From assembly GCF_000317475.1 (NCBI RefSeq), contig NC_019729.1, positions 6,152,501-6,216,500 on the forward strand: 64,000 bases of DNA, read 5' to 3'. The notes under the pieces are model-generated. The model worked only from the letters and a program-made list of their open reading frames with translations, was not told where the DNA came from and searched no databases. The first letter of the stretch is position 1. The number at the start of each line of letters is the position of its first letter. Positions 18,612 to 27,404 of this stretch are shown in pieces. Both the position numbers and the translations under genes were made by a program. The stretch comes from Oscillatoria nigro-viridis PCC 7112 (lineage in GTDB: Bacteria > Cyanobacteriota > Cyanobacteriia > Cyanobacteriales > Microcoleaceae).

Positions 18612-19373
18612 ATGTTTCCAGTGTGGTTGCAGGCAGGATTTTGGGGTTTAGTGGGGGGTTCGGCCTTGCTACTGGGAGCGGCGGTGGGTTACTTTGTCAG
18701 CATTCCCCAGCGCGCGATCGCGACAATTATGGCTTTTGGCGCTGGTGTGCTGATTTCAGCGCTATCCTTTGAGCTGATGGATGAAGCTTACAAGCGCGGC
18801 GGTTTCGACTCTACGGCGATCGGCTTTTTGGGGGGCGCTGCTGTCTACACAGCCGCCAATTGGTTTTTGAGTCAACAGGGAGCCAAACACCGCAAGCGAT
18901 CGGGCTCTTTTCACCCAGCTAAAACAGAGTCAGGCGATGGCGGATTAGCCATCGCCCTCGGCGCCCTGTTAGATGGAATACCGGAGTCGATCGTCATTGG
19001 CGTCAGCATGATTTCTGGAGGCGTTGTCAGTTGGGTGACAGTAGCGGCAATTTTTCTTTCCAACATTCCCGAAGGACTTTCCAGCGCCGCCGGCATGAAA
19101 AAAGCAGGGAGATCGATCGGTTACATTTTTGGAGTTTGGGGCGCGATCGCAGTTATTTCCGGTATCGCAGCATTGTTAGGATATACGGTTTTCAGCCGCT
19201 TTTCTGGGGAAGTAATAGCGGCAACTACCGCCGTAGCTGCTGGGGGTATTTTAGCCATGATCTCAGATACCATGATTCCCGAAGCATTCGAGGAAACTCA
19301 CGATTTTGCCGGACTAATTACTGTCTGCGGGTTTTTCGTTGCTTTTGTACTCAGCAAGTTAGCAGAAAGATAA
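18612..19373 (+). CDS. ZIP family metal transporter
   Basis: 253 residues with about seven to eight hydrophobic segments. The metal-binding helices IV and V are recognisable: ALGALLDGIPESIVIGVSM and VAAIFLSNIPEGLSSAAGM, where the usual HNxPEG appears as SNIPEG and the HxxxE as DGIPES. Members move Zn, Fe or other divalent cations across the inner membrane into the cytoplasm; the replaced histidines may mean a different metal or weak binding. A short Lys/Arg/His-containing loop (residues about 80-105) separates helices III and IV. ATG at 18612 is chosen because GAGG lies eight bases upstream; GTG at 18603 is possible. Confidence 0.85.
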   Translation: MFPVWLQAGFWGLVGGSALLLGAAVGYFVSIPQRAIATIMAFGAGVLISALSFELMDEAYKRGGFDSTAIGFLGGAAVYTAANWFLSQQGAKHRKRSGSFHPAKTESGDGGLAIALGALLDGIPESIVIGVSMISGGVVSWVTVAAIFLSNIPEGLSSAAGMKKAGRSIGYIFGVWGAIAVISGIAALLGYTVFSRFSGEVIAATTAVAAGGILAMISDTMIPEAFEETHDFAGLITVCGFFVAFVLSKLAER

Positions 19374-19545
19374 TTAATAATTAGTCATCACTCATCACTA
19401 ATATAGAATTGGTAATTGCTGAGAGTTATAGTGTTTTTGATATAGACACAGAGGAATTTGATATGTTGCCAAGCTGTATCCGGACATAAAAAAGTTTATA
19501 ATTAACATGAAAGACCGCAGCCTGTCAAGAGGTGTTGGAAAATTT

Positions 19546-21972
19546 ATGTGTGTCAACTTAGGGGAGATCCTGCACGAAAGCTACAAAATTATCGCTTTGT
19601 TGGGACAGGGAGGGTTTGCTAGAACCTACACGGCTGCACAAATAAACAAACCCAATAATCCTCTGTGCGTTGTTAAGGAAATTCCTTTTCCCCCATCGAA
19701 CGATCCGCGAGTCTTGGAGAAGGGAAGGAAGCGATTTGAAAGGGAGGCTAGCGCTTTGCGCCGTCTCGGGAAAAACTCGCGCATTCCGGAATTATTCGAT
19801 CGCTTTGAAGAAAAAGATCGCTTTTACTTAGTACAAGAATACGTTCAAGGACATCCGCTCAGTCAAGAACTCACTGCGGGGGATCGGTGGAATGAGAAAA
19901 ATACCGTTGCTTTGTTGCGGGAAGTTCTGGAAATATTAAAATCAGTACACCAAGAAAATATTATTCACCGCGATATTACACCTTCTAACTTAATTCGGCG
20001 CGAAACAGATAAAAAAATAGTTTTAATTGATTTTGGGGCGGTCAAAGAAATCAGCACTTTTACCTCTAACTCTACAGGTGAAATATTCACATCGCAGGCG
20101 ATCGGCACCAGCGGTTATATGCCTGCCGAACAATACAACCCGCGGTCTCTCCCGCAACCCTACAACGACATTTACGCTCTCGGAATCATCGCTATCCAAG
20201 CTCTCACCGGCCAACGTCCCACCAATCTGCCGCAAGACCCCGAAACTGGTGAAATTGTCTGGGATTACTCGACGCCCGATCGCCCTGCGGTACAAGTTAG
20301 CGACAAGCTCAAAAATATTTTAACCAAGATGGTGCGTTTCCACTTTCAAGACCGCTACCAATCGGTGGATGAAGTTTTGCAAGACTTGGATTTGTCGATC
20401 GTCGAAGGGCCCGAGTTACCCAAAACTGCGCGGAAGTTGCGATCGGGCTTTCGCTGGCTGCTGTTCGCCGTTGCGGGGATTGCGGCTTTTGGGGCGATCG
20501 TATTTTTAACCCCCAGAATTTCCCCGCTAATCCCCAGAATTTCCCCGCCCCCAACGCTGCCTACACCCTCCCCCGATGGTGTAAGTTCCGGCAAAAAACT
20601 CCTAGTGCAAACCTCCGCCCTGTGGTCAAAACAAAGGGGAATCAATGAGTTTGCCGACTCAAATTATCCCGAAGCTTTAAAATTGCTCAAACAGTCCTGG
20701 CGGGAAGACCGCAGAGATCCAGAAACTTTAATTTACATCAACAACGCTCTGCTGAAGGCAATAAATGCAGAATATTACACGATCGCAATTGTTGTTCCTA
20801 TCCGCCGCAATCTGGACGGCAGCATCCTCAACGCAAATTTAGCAGAAGAACTGCTCCGCGGCATTGCTCAAGCTCAAACCGAAGTTAATTTAGGTCTTCT
20901 GGCTGCAAATGAGAACAATAAAAATTTTCCCGGTCAAGGCTTTCTCCAACCAAAAGCTATTAAAGGAAAAGGTCTCAAAGTCGTCATCGCCGATGATGGC
21001 AATATCAAATCCTACGCCGTTCAAAGGGCTAATTATCTCGTCGCTCAGCCCGATATTCTAGCAGTTATCGGACACTACACCAGCGACATGACTGTGGAAA
21101 CAGTAGATATTTACAATCAAAATAAACTCGTCGCCATTTCTCCGGGAAGCACAACAGAAGAACTGACGCGAAAACCTCGAAAATTTTTCTTTCGGACGGC
21201 TCCGACAACTAGCATAGAGGCTGAAGCTTTAGTAAATCAACTGCTCTTGGTCGGTGATAAAAAAGCCGCAGTATTTTACAATCCCAACAGTCCGTTTAGC
21301 GCTTCTTTGTGGGAAGAATTCAAAAAGCAATTTGAAGCAAAAGGAGGCTCGACTTTTAGAATCAGTAATTATTACGACTTATCTAAAAATAATTTTAACG
21401 CCGAAGCAGCAATCCAAAAAGTTGAGAAAGCCGGAAAAACAGCCTTACTTGTCATTCCCGACGGTCAAGTCACTAATTCCCTGGAAAATGCGATCGAAAT
21501 GATTAAAGCTAACGGCGATCGCAATTGGATTGTCGGGCCCTGGACGCTGTACGAGCCGAGAACGTTAGAAGTAGCCAAACAGCTAAAGTCTGTTAAAAAA
21601 CTGGGCGTATCCGTGTTTTGGCATCCGTTAATAAGTTTTGACAAAAAATTTCCGCAAAACGCTGAAAAATTGTGGGGAGGCCCGTTGAATACCAGATCGG
21701 CTTTAACCTACGATGCCGCCCGGACGCTGATTAAAGCCCTAGAAATGCAGCCAGAACCCAGCCGCGAAGGAATGCAAAAAACCTTAGCCGATCCAAACTT
21801 TAAAGCCGAGGGAGCTACCGGTATAATAGAGTTTGACTCAAAGACTGGAAATCGGAAAAACCCTCCTAAACGAGTGGCGCATATTGTGCCGTGTTCTAGA
21901 GAACAGTTTGGAGTTACATTTGTGCCGATCGAATTTTCCACAGCCGCAGCCGCAGGTTTAAAGTGCGATTGA
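19546..21972 (+). CDS. Serine/threonine kinase fused to a type-1 periplasmic-binding-protein (amino-acid receptor) domain
   Basis: 808 residues. The kinase domain (about 5-290) has the Gly loop LLGQGGFA, Lys in CVVKEI (K44), HRDITPSN (D143) and DFGAVKE (D162), so it looks active. A membrane segment follows (WLLFAVAGIAAFGAIVFL, about 300-320) with a short PRISP repeat, then about 480 residues resembling the leucine/branched-chain amino-acid binding fold of ABC-transporter and receptor proteins (IAIVVPIRRNLDGSI; GHYTSDMTVETVDIYNQNKLVAISPGST; RTAPTTSIEAEAL; TYDAARTLIKAL). The expected topology is kinase in the cytoplasm and ligand-binding domain in the periplasm, making a one-protein sensor. The ligand is unknown. 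ATG at 19546 has GGA about seven bases upstream; an ATG 39 bases earlier (19507) lacks a ribosome-binding site. Confidence 0.88.
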   Translation: MCVNLGEILHESYKIIALLGQGGFARTYTAAQINKPNNPLCVVKEIPFPPSNDPRVLEKGRKRFEREASALRRLGKNSRIPELFDRFEEKDRFYLVQEYVQGHPLSQELTAGDRWNEKNTVALLREVLEILKSVHQENIIHRDITPSNLIRRETDKKIVLIDFGAVKEISTFTSNSTGEIFTSQAIGTSGYMPAEQYNPRSLPQPYNDIYALGIIAIQALTGQRPTNLPQDPETGEIVWDYSTPDRPAVQVSDKLKNILTKMVRFHFQDRYQSVDEVLQDLDLSIVEGPELPKTARKLRSGFRWLLFAVAGIAAFGAIVFLTPRISPLIPRISPPPTLPTPSPDGVSSGKKLLVQTSALWSKQRGINEFADSNYPEALKLLKQSWREDRRDPETLIYINNALLKAINAEYYTIAIVVPIRRNLDGSILNANLAEELLRGIAQAQTEVNLGLLAANENNKNFPGQGFLQPKAIKGKGLKVVIADDGNIKSYAVQRANYLVAQPDILAVIGHYTSDMTVETVDIYNQNKLVAISPGSTTEELTRKPRKFFFRTAPTTSIEAEALVNQLLLVGDKKAAVFYNPNSPFSASLWEEFKKQFEAKGGSTFRISNYYDLSKNNFNAEAAIQKVEKAGKTALLVIPDGQVTNSLENAIEMIKANGDRNWIVGPWTLYEPRTLEVAKQLKSVKKLGVSVFWHPLISFDKKFPQNAEKLWGGPLNTRSALTYDAARTLIKALEMQPEPSREGMQKTLADPNFKAEGATGIIEFDSKTGNRKNPPKRVAHIVPCSREQFGVTFVPIEFSTAAAAGLKCD

Positions 21973-22490
21973 ATTGATATCTTGTGGCATTGTCCACAAA
22001 CCTTTTAAGGGCGGGCCGGATGCCCACTCCACAATAAAATTTACTCTTCGCTTCACAGGCATCTTGCCTGTTGCGGAGAATGATGTAATAGGTGCGAGTA
22101 AATTGATATCTTGCGGCATTCTCCCCAAACTTGTAGAGGCGGGTTTTACCAACTATAATTGCCTAAAATCAATAATCTCATAAACCCGCCCCCAGCCGAC
22201 GAGAAAATGCTGGATAGAGAATTGTGCAAGATGTCCGAGTGATATCATTTCCGGTTACACGGGAATGATGTTCACGGCGTTGACGGTTGAATGTTCACGG
22301 TGTCAACAGTCAACACCGTGAACTCGAATTTACTATTCCGATGCTAACGGATGTGATATGAATTGATATCTTGTGCCGAACGCAACAATCCGCCAGATGT
22401 TTCAATCCCACAGCAGACTATTGCCACAGGTGCAACATATCAATTTATTAGATATATTAAACAAAGCTAGTTTTTTCTATAATAACGCTT
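21973..22490. repeat. Repeat-rich intergenic region
   Basis: About 518 bases with no supported gene. AATTGATATCTTG occurs three times in direct orientation (21972, 22101, 22361). A palindromic ACAGGCATCTTGCCTGTT is at 22055-22072 beside CACAATAAAAT, matching the larger element at 42449-42513. A perfect 11-bp hairpin GTTCACGGTGT/ACACCGTGAAC lies at 22293-22323, with a degenerate copy just before it. These are dispersed cyanobacterial palindromes. Confidence 0.75.
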
Positions 22491-23210
22491 ATGGCTGTCA
22501 ATTTCGCTGCCTCCCCCGCTTCTAGTCTCAAACCAGAAGCCCAGAATATCTCAGCACTCAAACAAGTATTCCAGACAATTGATGCCGATAGCTGTCCGGG
22601 TTCCTATAATTTTCATATGCACACAGTCTACTCCGACGGGCGATTGCAGCCAGAGAAATTGATGGAACAAGCCATAGCCCGGGGTCTCAAGGGCTTAGCT
22701 ATCACCGACCACCACAGCACCCAAGGCTACGTTCAAGCTCAAATTTGGCTGGATAATTGGAAATTAAACCATCCCGACAAAAATAGCGAAGCACCTAGTC
22801 TCTGGACAGGCGCTGAAATTAATGCCGAATTGCTCAACAATGAGGTACACATTCTCGGTTACTCCTTCGATCCGCAACATCCCAGTCTCCAACCATACCT
22901 AGGAGGTAAAAGCACTGAAGGCACTTATTGTTATTCAGCAGCCAGGGTAATTGAAGCTATTCATGAAGCAGGAGGTTTAGCAGTTCTCGCACATCCTTGC
23001 AGGTATCGATCGACAGCAGATCAACTAATCCCAGAAGCAGCCCGTTTCGGCATTGACGGCGTAGAAATCTACTATGCTTACGGTAATCCAAATCCTTGGA
23101 AACCAAGCTCCAAACAAACTGCTTTAGTCAAAGATTTAGCAGAAACTTATGGTTTGCTGGGAACTTGTGGCACGGACTCTCACGGTCTGAGTGTTCTAGT
23201 CCGAATCTAA
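22491..23210 (+). CDS. PHP-domain phosphoesterase
   Basis: 239 residues with the PHP metal-binding motifs: FHMHTVYSDG (HxH), ITDHHST, the Glu in TGAEINAE, LAHPCRY and CGTDSHG near the end. The PHP superfamily hydrolyses phosphoester bonds using a metal cluster; stand-alone members include nucleoside-3',5'-bisphosphate phosphatases and RNase AM-type enzymes. The substrate is not visible. Length and the terminal GTDSHG motif indicate a complete protein. Start ATG at 22491 lies in an AT-rich context without a strong ribosome-binding site. It is convergent with chpX. Confidence 0.85.
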   Translation: MAVNFAASPASSLKPEAQNISALKQVFQTIDADSCPGSYNFHMHTVYSDGRLQPEKLMEQAIARGLKGLAITDHHSTQGYVQAQIWLDNWKLNHPDKNSEAPSLWTGAEINAELLNNEVHILGYSFDPQHPSLQPYLGGKSTEGTYCYSAARVIEAIHEAGGLAVLAHPCRYRSTADQLIPEAARFGIDGVEIYYAYGNPNPWKPSSKQTALVKDLAETYGLLGTCGTDSHGLSVLVRI

Positions 23211-23558
23211 ATAGTTCGGAAATAACAAGTGTTTTATCCTGTGATTGCCAGTCTAAGCGTTAGCGGATATATCTGTTATGAAAGCAATCACAATGAGCCG
23301 AAAACAAACAGTTTATCAGGTCATATTATGTCCGCTAAAACGACTACTATCAAATTGGTTTGTAGTGAGGACTTCAGTCCTCATAAAAGTCTGTGGACTG
23401 AAGTTTTCACTACTTGCCTTATAAGGGCTATTTTACGGGAAGCGATCTCATTGCGATCGCCAGGATGAGCTTTCGCCCTCCAAAAGAAAGCAATTGCTTT
23501 CTTCAGGTAATATTGTGGCAACTCCGAGAGACCTTGCCCCTAAAAACCAGTCGCCCTT
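23211..23558. repeat. Convergent intergenic region with two palindromic structures
   Basis: About 350 bases between the plus-strand PHP gene and minus-strand chpX. 23362-23380 (GTAGTGAGGACTTCAGTCC) pairs with 23395-23413 to give a 19-bp stem with only G-U exceptions and a 14-base loop. 23484-23503 (AAGAAAGCAATTGCTTTCTT) is a perfect 20-base palindrome. Either could end transcription from both sides, though no clear T-run follows. No gene is supported. Confidence 0.7.
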
Positions 23559-24725
23559 CTACCGTTCGGGGAACAACTGACAGGCCCGGTTAGTTGGCTG
23601 ATTTGCCCAATGCAAGCGAGAATTCCCAAACCGATCCATCCAACCTTCCAAATAAGCCCGATTAGCCTTTTTTTCCTCTGGATCGGAGGTATTCATGGGA
23701 TGAGGTGCTAAACCCAAAATAGTCGCCGTCGTCACGCAAAACATCGACTTTTGAAAACTCTGACAAATTTGCACCCGCAGATCGTCTTCACCCCGACAGC
23801 TACTGCGATAAATTTCGTGCAAATACTCCGGCAAATAATGCCGCATATCTTGCATCAATTGAGTTGGCGGAATCCCTGCACCTCCAATCGGTAAAGGATC
23901 GGCAAACAAAGCCCCGTAGGCAAAATCTCTTTGTTCTTCCGGGATTTGATGCGCTTGAGCGTTGTAGGAAACTGTGCCAAAAAAAGCTGTGCCCCGAAAG
24001 AAAATTGACTCTACATAAGGCACGGCTACATCTGGTAAAAATGTCAAGTTAGCCGAGGCCGGAATGATATCGTAGACTTGACCGTGAATCTTGACGCTGT
24101 AGGTAATCGGTAGGCTGGCAGCGGCTACTAAACCGGCTTTGACAAAATCAACTACATCAGAAATAGACTTAGTTTCCCCTCGATCGTAGGAATCAGATAA
24201 GTCCATAAACAAATCGCTCATTACCCGCCAAAACTGACCGAGACCGGTGTAGTAAGCCAGCATCCGCACTTGTTCAGGCAAAAACTCAGGAAATGTTTTG
24301 TGTAGTCCCTGCATGAAAAAGTTGCCTTTCAATTTAGCCGCGATCGCCTTTTCGACCAAACTGCTAAATTCCGGGGTATCCAAATAACTGTCAAACCCCC
24401 CGCCGCCGTGCCACAGCATAGTTTTCATCACATACTCAGCATACTCAAAATTTATGCGATCGTGCCACAAATAGCGCATTAACTTCGGCAGAGTGACTTC
24501 CCCATTGAAATATTTAAAAAACGGGAAAAGCACTAAAAACTGTTCTTCAGCAATATAATTGAGATTGCGAGAATAGGCATCGAGAACCACACCGTAACTT
24601 TTGAGAATGCCGACAACTTCTACTACATTTTCCGCAGATTCAGGCAGCAAAGCTTGGCCTGATTCCAAGATGTCAATGTATGCGGATAGGGGATGGGAAG
24701 AGGGTTTTAATACGGTAGTTGTCAT
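23559..24725 (-). CDS. chpX: CO2 hydration protein of the constitutive NDH-1MS' complex
   Basis: 388 residues matching the cyanobacterial CO2-hydration proteins ChpX/CupB and ChpY/CupA throughout (GILKSYGVVLDAYSRNLNYI, MLWHGGGGFDSYLDTPEF, QVRMLAYYTGLGQFWRVMSD, YGALFADPLPIGGAGIPPT, LEGWMDRFGNSRL). Chp/Cup proteins sit on special NDH-1 complexes and hydrate CO2 to bicarbonate inside the cell, coupled to electron flow. It follows ndhF4 and ndhD4 on the same strand and the set diverges from the ccm operon, the arrangement known for the low-affinity constitutive ndhF4-ndhD4-cupB set. No cupS follows. I therefore call it ChpX (CupB) rather than ChpY (CupA); the subtype rests on context. Confidence 0.9.
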   Translation of the reverse strand: MTTTVLKPSSHPLSAYIDILESGQALLPESAENVVEVVGILKSYGVVLDAYSRNLNYIAEEQFLVLFPFFKYFNGEVTLPKLMRYLWHDRINFEYAEYVMKTMLWHGGGGFDSYLDTPEFSSLVEKAIAAKLKGNFFMQGLHKTFPEFLPEQVRMLAYYTGLGQFWRVMSDLFMDLSDSYDRGETKSISDVVDFVKAGLVAAASLPITYSVKIHGQVYDIIPASANLTFLPDVAVPYVESIFFRGTAFFGTVSYNAQAHQIPEEQRDFAYGALFADPLPIGGAGIPPTQLMQDMRHYLPEYLHEIYRSSCRGEDDLRVQICQSFQKSMFCVTTATILGLAPHPMNTSDPEEKKANRAYLEGWMDRFGNSRLHWANQPTNRACQLFPER

Positions 24726-24763
24726 TTTAAGTAAGCCTGAATAGAAGGAAGAACGAAGAAATA

Positions 24764-25000
24764 GGTTTGTAGTAAGGACTAAAGTCCTTTAACGATCGGC
24801 TAAAAGCTGTTAAGCTGTTGTGCATTTAATTTGTATGTTGAGGGCGAGCTTTCGGGCCCACCCCACAAAGGGAAAGATTTATTTTACTATGCAATTTAAA
24901 TGCGGATTAGCTTAAGAGAGGACTTGCGCTCCTCACTACGAACCTATGGACTCAAAGCTGTTAAGAGAGGACTTGCATTCCTCACTACGAACCTAGATCG
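24764..25000. repeat. Cluster of dispersed GGACTxxAGTCC-type repeats and repeat copy 2
   Basis: Between chpX and ndhD4. GTAGTAAGGACTAAAGTCC near 24768-24788 is a copy of the family also seen at 23362. The half-site AGAGGACTTGC(G/A) ... TCCTCACTACGAACCTA appears twice (about 24916-24948 and 24964-24996). The inverted second copy of the 6683-6741 repeat occupies about 24805-24867. These elements interrupt what is otherwise an operon. Confidence 0.75.
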
Positions 25001-25004
25001 TATT

Positions 25005-26522
25005 TTATTTCAAGTTTTGAGCAATCACTTTAACTTGGGGTGGGACATTAGCTGCCATTGCGATCGCAGTTTTTTCGCTCAAAGCAACTAAAACTCCGGG
25101 CTGCACTCCCATGATGGCGATAATTATTGCTAAAATCAGCGAAGGGATGCGATCGCGCCAGCGGACTTGGGGCAAATTTTCCACCAAATCCGAAAGGCGG
25201 CCGAAAAAGGCGCGGTTGACCATAATTAAAAAGTAAACTGAAGTTAAACCAGTGCCGATCATGCAGAGCAAAGTTTGCACCGGAAACACTGGCAAACTGC
25301 CCCGAAACATCAAAAATTCAGCAATAAATCCAGCCAAACCCGGAATGCCGGCACTTGCCATCACGCCGAGGATCATTAAACTGCCAATCATCGGCAAACC
25401 GCGATCGGGATTGAACAAACCTTTGAGGACATCGATGTTGCGGGTGCCGGATTTTTTGTAAACAACGCCGACACTCAAAAATAGCAGCGCCGAAATTAAA
25501 CCGTGGCTAACCATTTGCAACACTGTTCCCAGCATACTAATCGGAGTAGCTGCGGCGCTAGCTAACAAAATGTAGCCCATGTGAGCGATCGAACTGTAAG
25601 CTACAATTTTTTTCATATCTTTTTGGGCGATCGCGCAACTGGCCCCGTAAAGCACACTCACCACCGCCCAACTCGCCAAAATCGGCGCCGCCACCGCCCA
25701 CGCATCTGGAAACAAACCCAAACCAAAGCGCAGCATCCCATAAGTTCCCAGCTTCAAAAGCACCCCCGCCAGCAGCACCGAAACCGGCGTCGAAGCTTCT
25801 ACGTGAGCATCCGGCAGCCAAGTATGAAAAGGCACCAAAGGCATCTTAATTCCAAAAGCCAGCAACACCCCTGCCAGCAAAACAAGTTGCCTTACCAAAG
25901 GCAATGGCAATCCTCCTTGCAAATGCGATGCGCCCGCTGCACCCACCATATCGAAACTCGAAGCACCGCTAAGCCAACCAGTGCCCAAGAAAGCAGCCAG
26001 CAGCACAATTCCCGAAAATGCAGTATAGATTAAAAACTTAGTAGCAGCATAACCCCGGCGCTCGCCTCCCCAGATAGCAATTAAGAGGTAAAGCGGAATC
26101 AATTCTACCTCAAAAAACAGGAAAAACAGCAGCAAATTTTGAGATAAAAAAGCCCCTGTTACGCCGCCGGTAATTAACAGAATCAAAGAATAGTAAAGTC
26201 GAGGCCTGCGGAGCGACTCATCCGTAGCGTAAATAGCTACCCCTGTCAGCAGAGTATTTAAAATTACCAAAGGCAGAGCCAAACCATCAACACCGAGATT
26301 GTAATTCAATCCCAAAACATCTACCCAAGGAATAAATTCCGAAAACTGCAACTGACTGGTACTGGCATCAAACTGAACTGCCAAAATCACCGAGAGAATA
26401 AAAGTTATACCCGCAATGGCGATCGCGACATTCCGAACTATCTTAGAATTCACTGAACCGGGCCAGAGTCCAATCAGAGCCGCCGCCAAAATAGGTATCC
26501 AGATTAAAGCACTGAGCATCAA
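25005..26522 (-). CDS. ndhD4: NADH dehydrogenase-like complex subunit 4 (NdhD4-type)
   Basis: 505 residues, about 14 membrane helices, with the proton-pumping antiporter-like core: the Glu-containing FFEVELIPLYLLIAIWGG, the Lys region FGIKMPLVPFHTWLPDAHVEAS and the Lys-rich AIAQKDMKKIVAYSSIAHMGY. It is the proximal/distal pump subunit specific to the CO2-uptake form of photosynthetic NDH-1 in the thylakoid membrane. It ends 280 bases before chpX and begins 882 bases after the end of ndhF4; the gap to ndhF4 contains an Uma2-family gene in the other direction. The D4 (rather than D3) call rests on linkage to ccm genes and lack of cupS. Confidence 0.92.
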   Translation of the reverse strand: MMLSALIWIPILAAALIGLWPGSVNSKIVRNVAIAIAGITFILSVILAVQFDASTSQLQFSEFIPWVDVLGLNYNLGVDGLALPLVILNTLLTGVAIYATDESLRRPRLYYSLILLITGGVTGAFLSQNLLLFFLFFEVELIPLYLLIAIWGGERRGYAATKFLIYTAFSGIVLLAAFLGTGWLSGASSFDMVGAAGASHLQGGLPLPLVRQLVLLAGVLLAFGIKMPLVPFHTWLPDAHVEASTPVSVLLAGVLLKLGTYGMLRFGLGLFPDAWAVAAPILASWAVVSVLYGASCAIAQKDMKKIVAYSSIAHMGYILLASAAATPISMLGTVLQMVSHGLISALLFLSVGVVYKKSGTRNIDVLKGLFNPDRGLPMIGSLMILGVMASAGIPGLAGFIAEFLMFRGSLPVFPVQTLLCMIGTGLTSVYFLIMVNRAFFGRLSDLVENLPQVRWRDRIPSLILAIIIAIMGVQPGVLVALSEKTAIAMAANVPPQVKVIAQNLK

Positions 26523-26647
26523 TTAAAACTTTCCTTTGTTACACAGTATTTAGAGCTATATTTAACATTAACGCAAAGCAACTACATATAAAAGCGATCG
26601 GCCCATTTTCTTGTTAACATAGATTCAAATGTCTCTGGAATCCTCCT

Positions 26648-27259
26648 ATGACCACAAGTCTTACAGATCGAGAAGATTTGCAAATTAAATCCGGTTCTCC
26701 TTCCACCCGCCTCACCGTTGCCGACTTAGAACAAGTGCAAGGTATACTCTGCGAAGCACATCTAGACTACCAATTAGAACTGGTAGACGGGAAGATTATC
26801 GTTATGGGCCCATCAGACATTGTATCGAGCGAAATAGGAGCAGAGTTTGGCAGACTTTTGGGGAACTGGGTCAAACCTCGCAAACTCGGACGAGTGTTTG
26901 AGTCCAGCGGCGGGTTTATTCTCCCCAATTCCGATCTGAGAGCTCCCGATGTTTCTTTTGTAATAGCCGATCGCCTCAAACAAAGTAAAAGGCATTTTGC
27001 CGAACTCGTTCCCGACTTAGTTGTAGAAATAAAATCTCAGTCCGATCGCCTCAAACCCCTGAGAGAAAAAATTTTATCATTTATCGAACTCGGAGCCAAA
27101 GTAGGAATATTAATCGACCCAGACAAGCGCACAGTAACAATTTACACTCCGACAGCCGAGCCAGTGGTATTGCGAGACGGCGACATGATTTCAATTCCCG
27201 AACTTTTGCCCGGTTGGGAAGTTGCGGTGACCGAATTGTGGCCCATCGATTTTGAGTAA
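26648..27259 (+). CDS. Uma2 family (DUF820) endonuclease-like protein
   Basis: 203 residues of the Uma2 family, which is greatly expanded in cyanobacteria and has a restriction-endonuclease-like fold. The PD-(D/E)xK site is visible: YQLELVDGKIIVMGP, LRAPDVSFVIADR (Asp) and LVVEIKSQSD (Glu-x-Lys), followed by GAKVGILIDPDKRTVTIY. Biological role is not established; members are often near mobile DNA. It lies between ndhF4 and ndhD4 in the opposite orientation, with a direct repeat downstream, which looks like an insertion into a conserved gene set. Start ATG at 26648 has a weak upstream GGAATCC. Confidence 0.85.
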   Translation: MTTSLTDREDLQIKSGSPSTRLTVADLEQVQGILCEAHLDYQLELVDGKIIVMGPSDIVSSEIGAEFGRLLGNWVKPRKLGRVFESSGGFILPNSDLRAPDVSFVIADRLKQSKRHFAELVPDLVVEIKSQSDRLKPLREKILSFIELGAKVGILIDPDKRTVTIYTPTAEPVVLRDGDMISIPELLPGWEVAVTELWPIDFE

Positions 27260-27270
27260 AATGAGATAAA

Positions 27271-27392
27271 AAAGCAGACAAACCCAGAATAAAATCATCT
27301 GCGTTCATCTGCGTTCATCCGCCCTAATCTGCGGTTGAAAATTAAATAAAACTAGATCGAAAGCAGACAAACCCAGAATAGATTCATCTGCC
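27271..27392. repeat. Direct repeat pair downstream of the Uma2 gene
   Basis: A 21-base sequence beginning AAAGCAGACAAACCCAGAAT occurs at 27271-27291 and again, identical, at 27361-27381, exactly 90 bases apart; both are followed by a TCATCTGC. The spacer also holds GCGTTCATCT twice. This lies between the convergent Uma2 and ndhF4 genes. Confidence 0.85.
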
Positions 27393-27404
27393 AACCTCTA
27401 CAGT

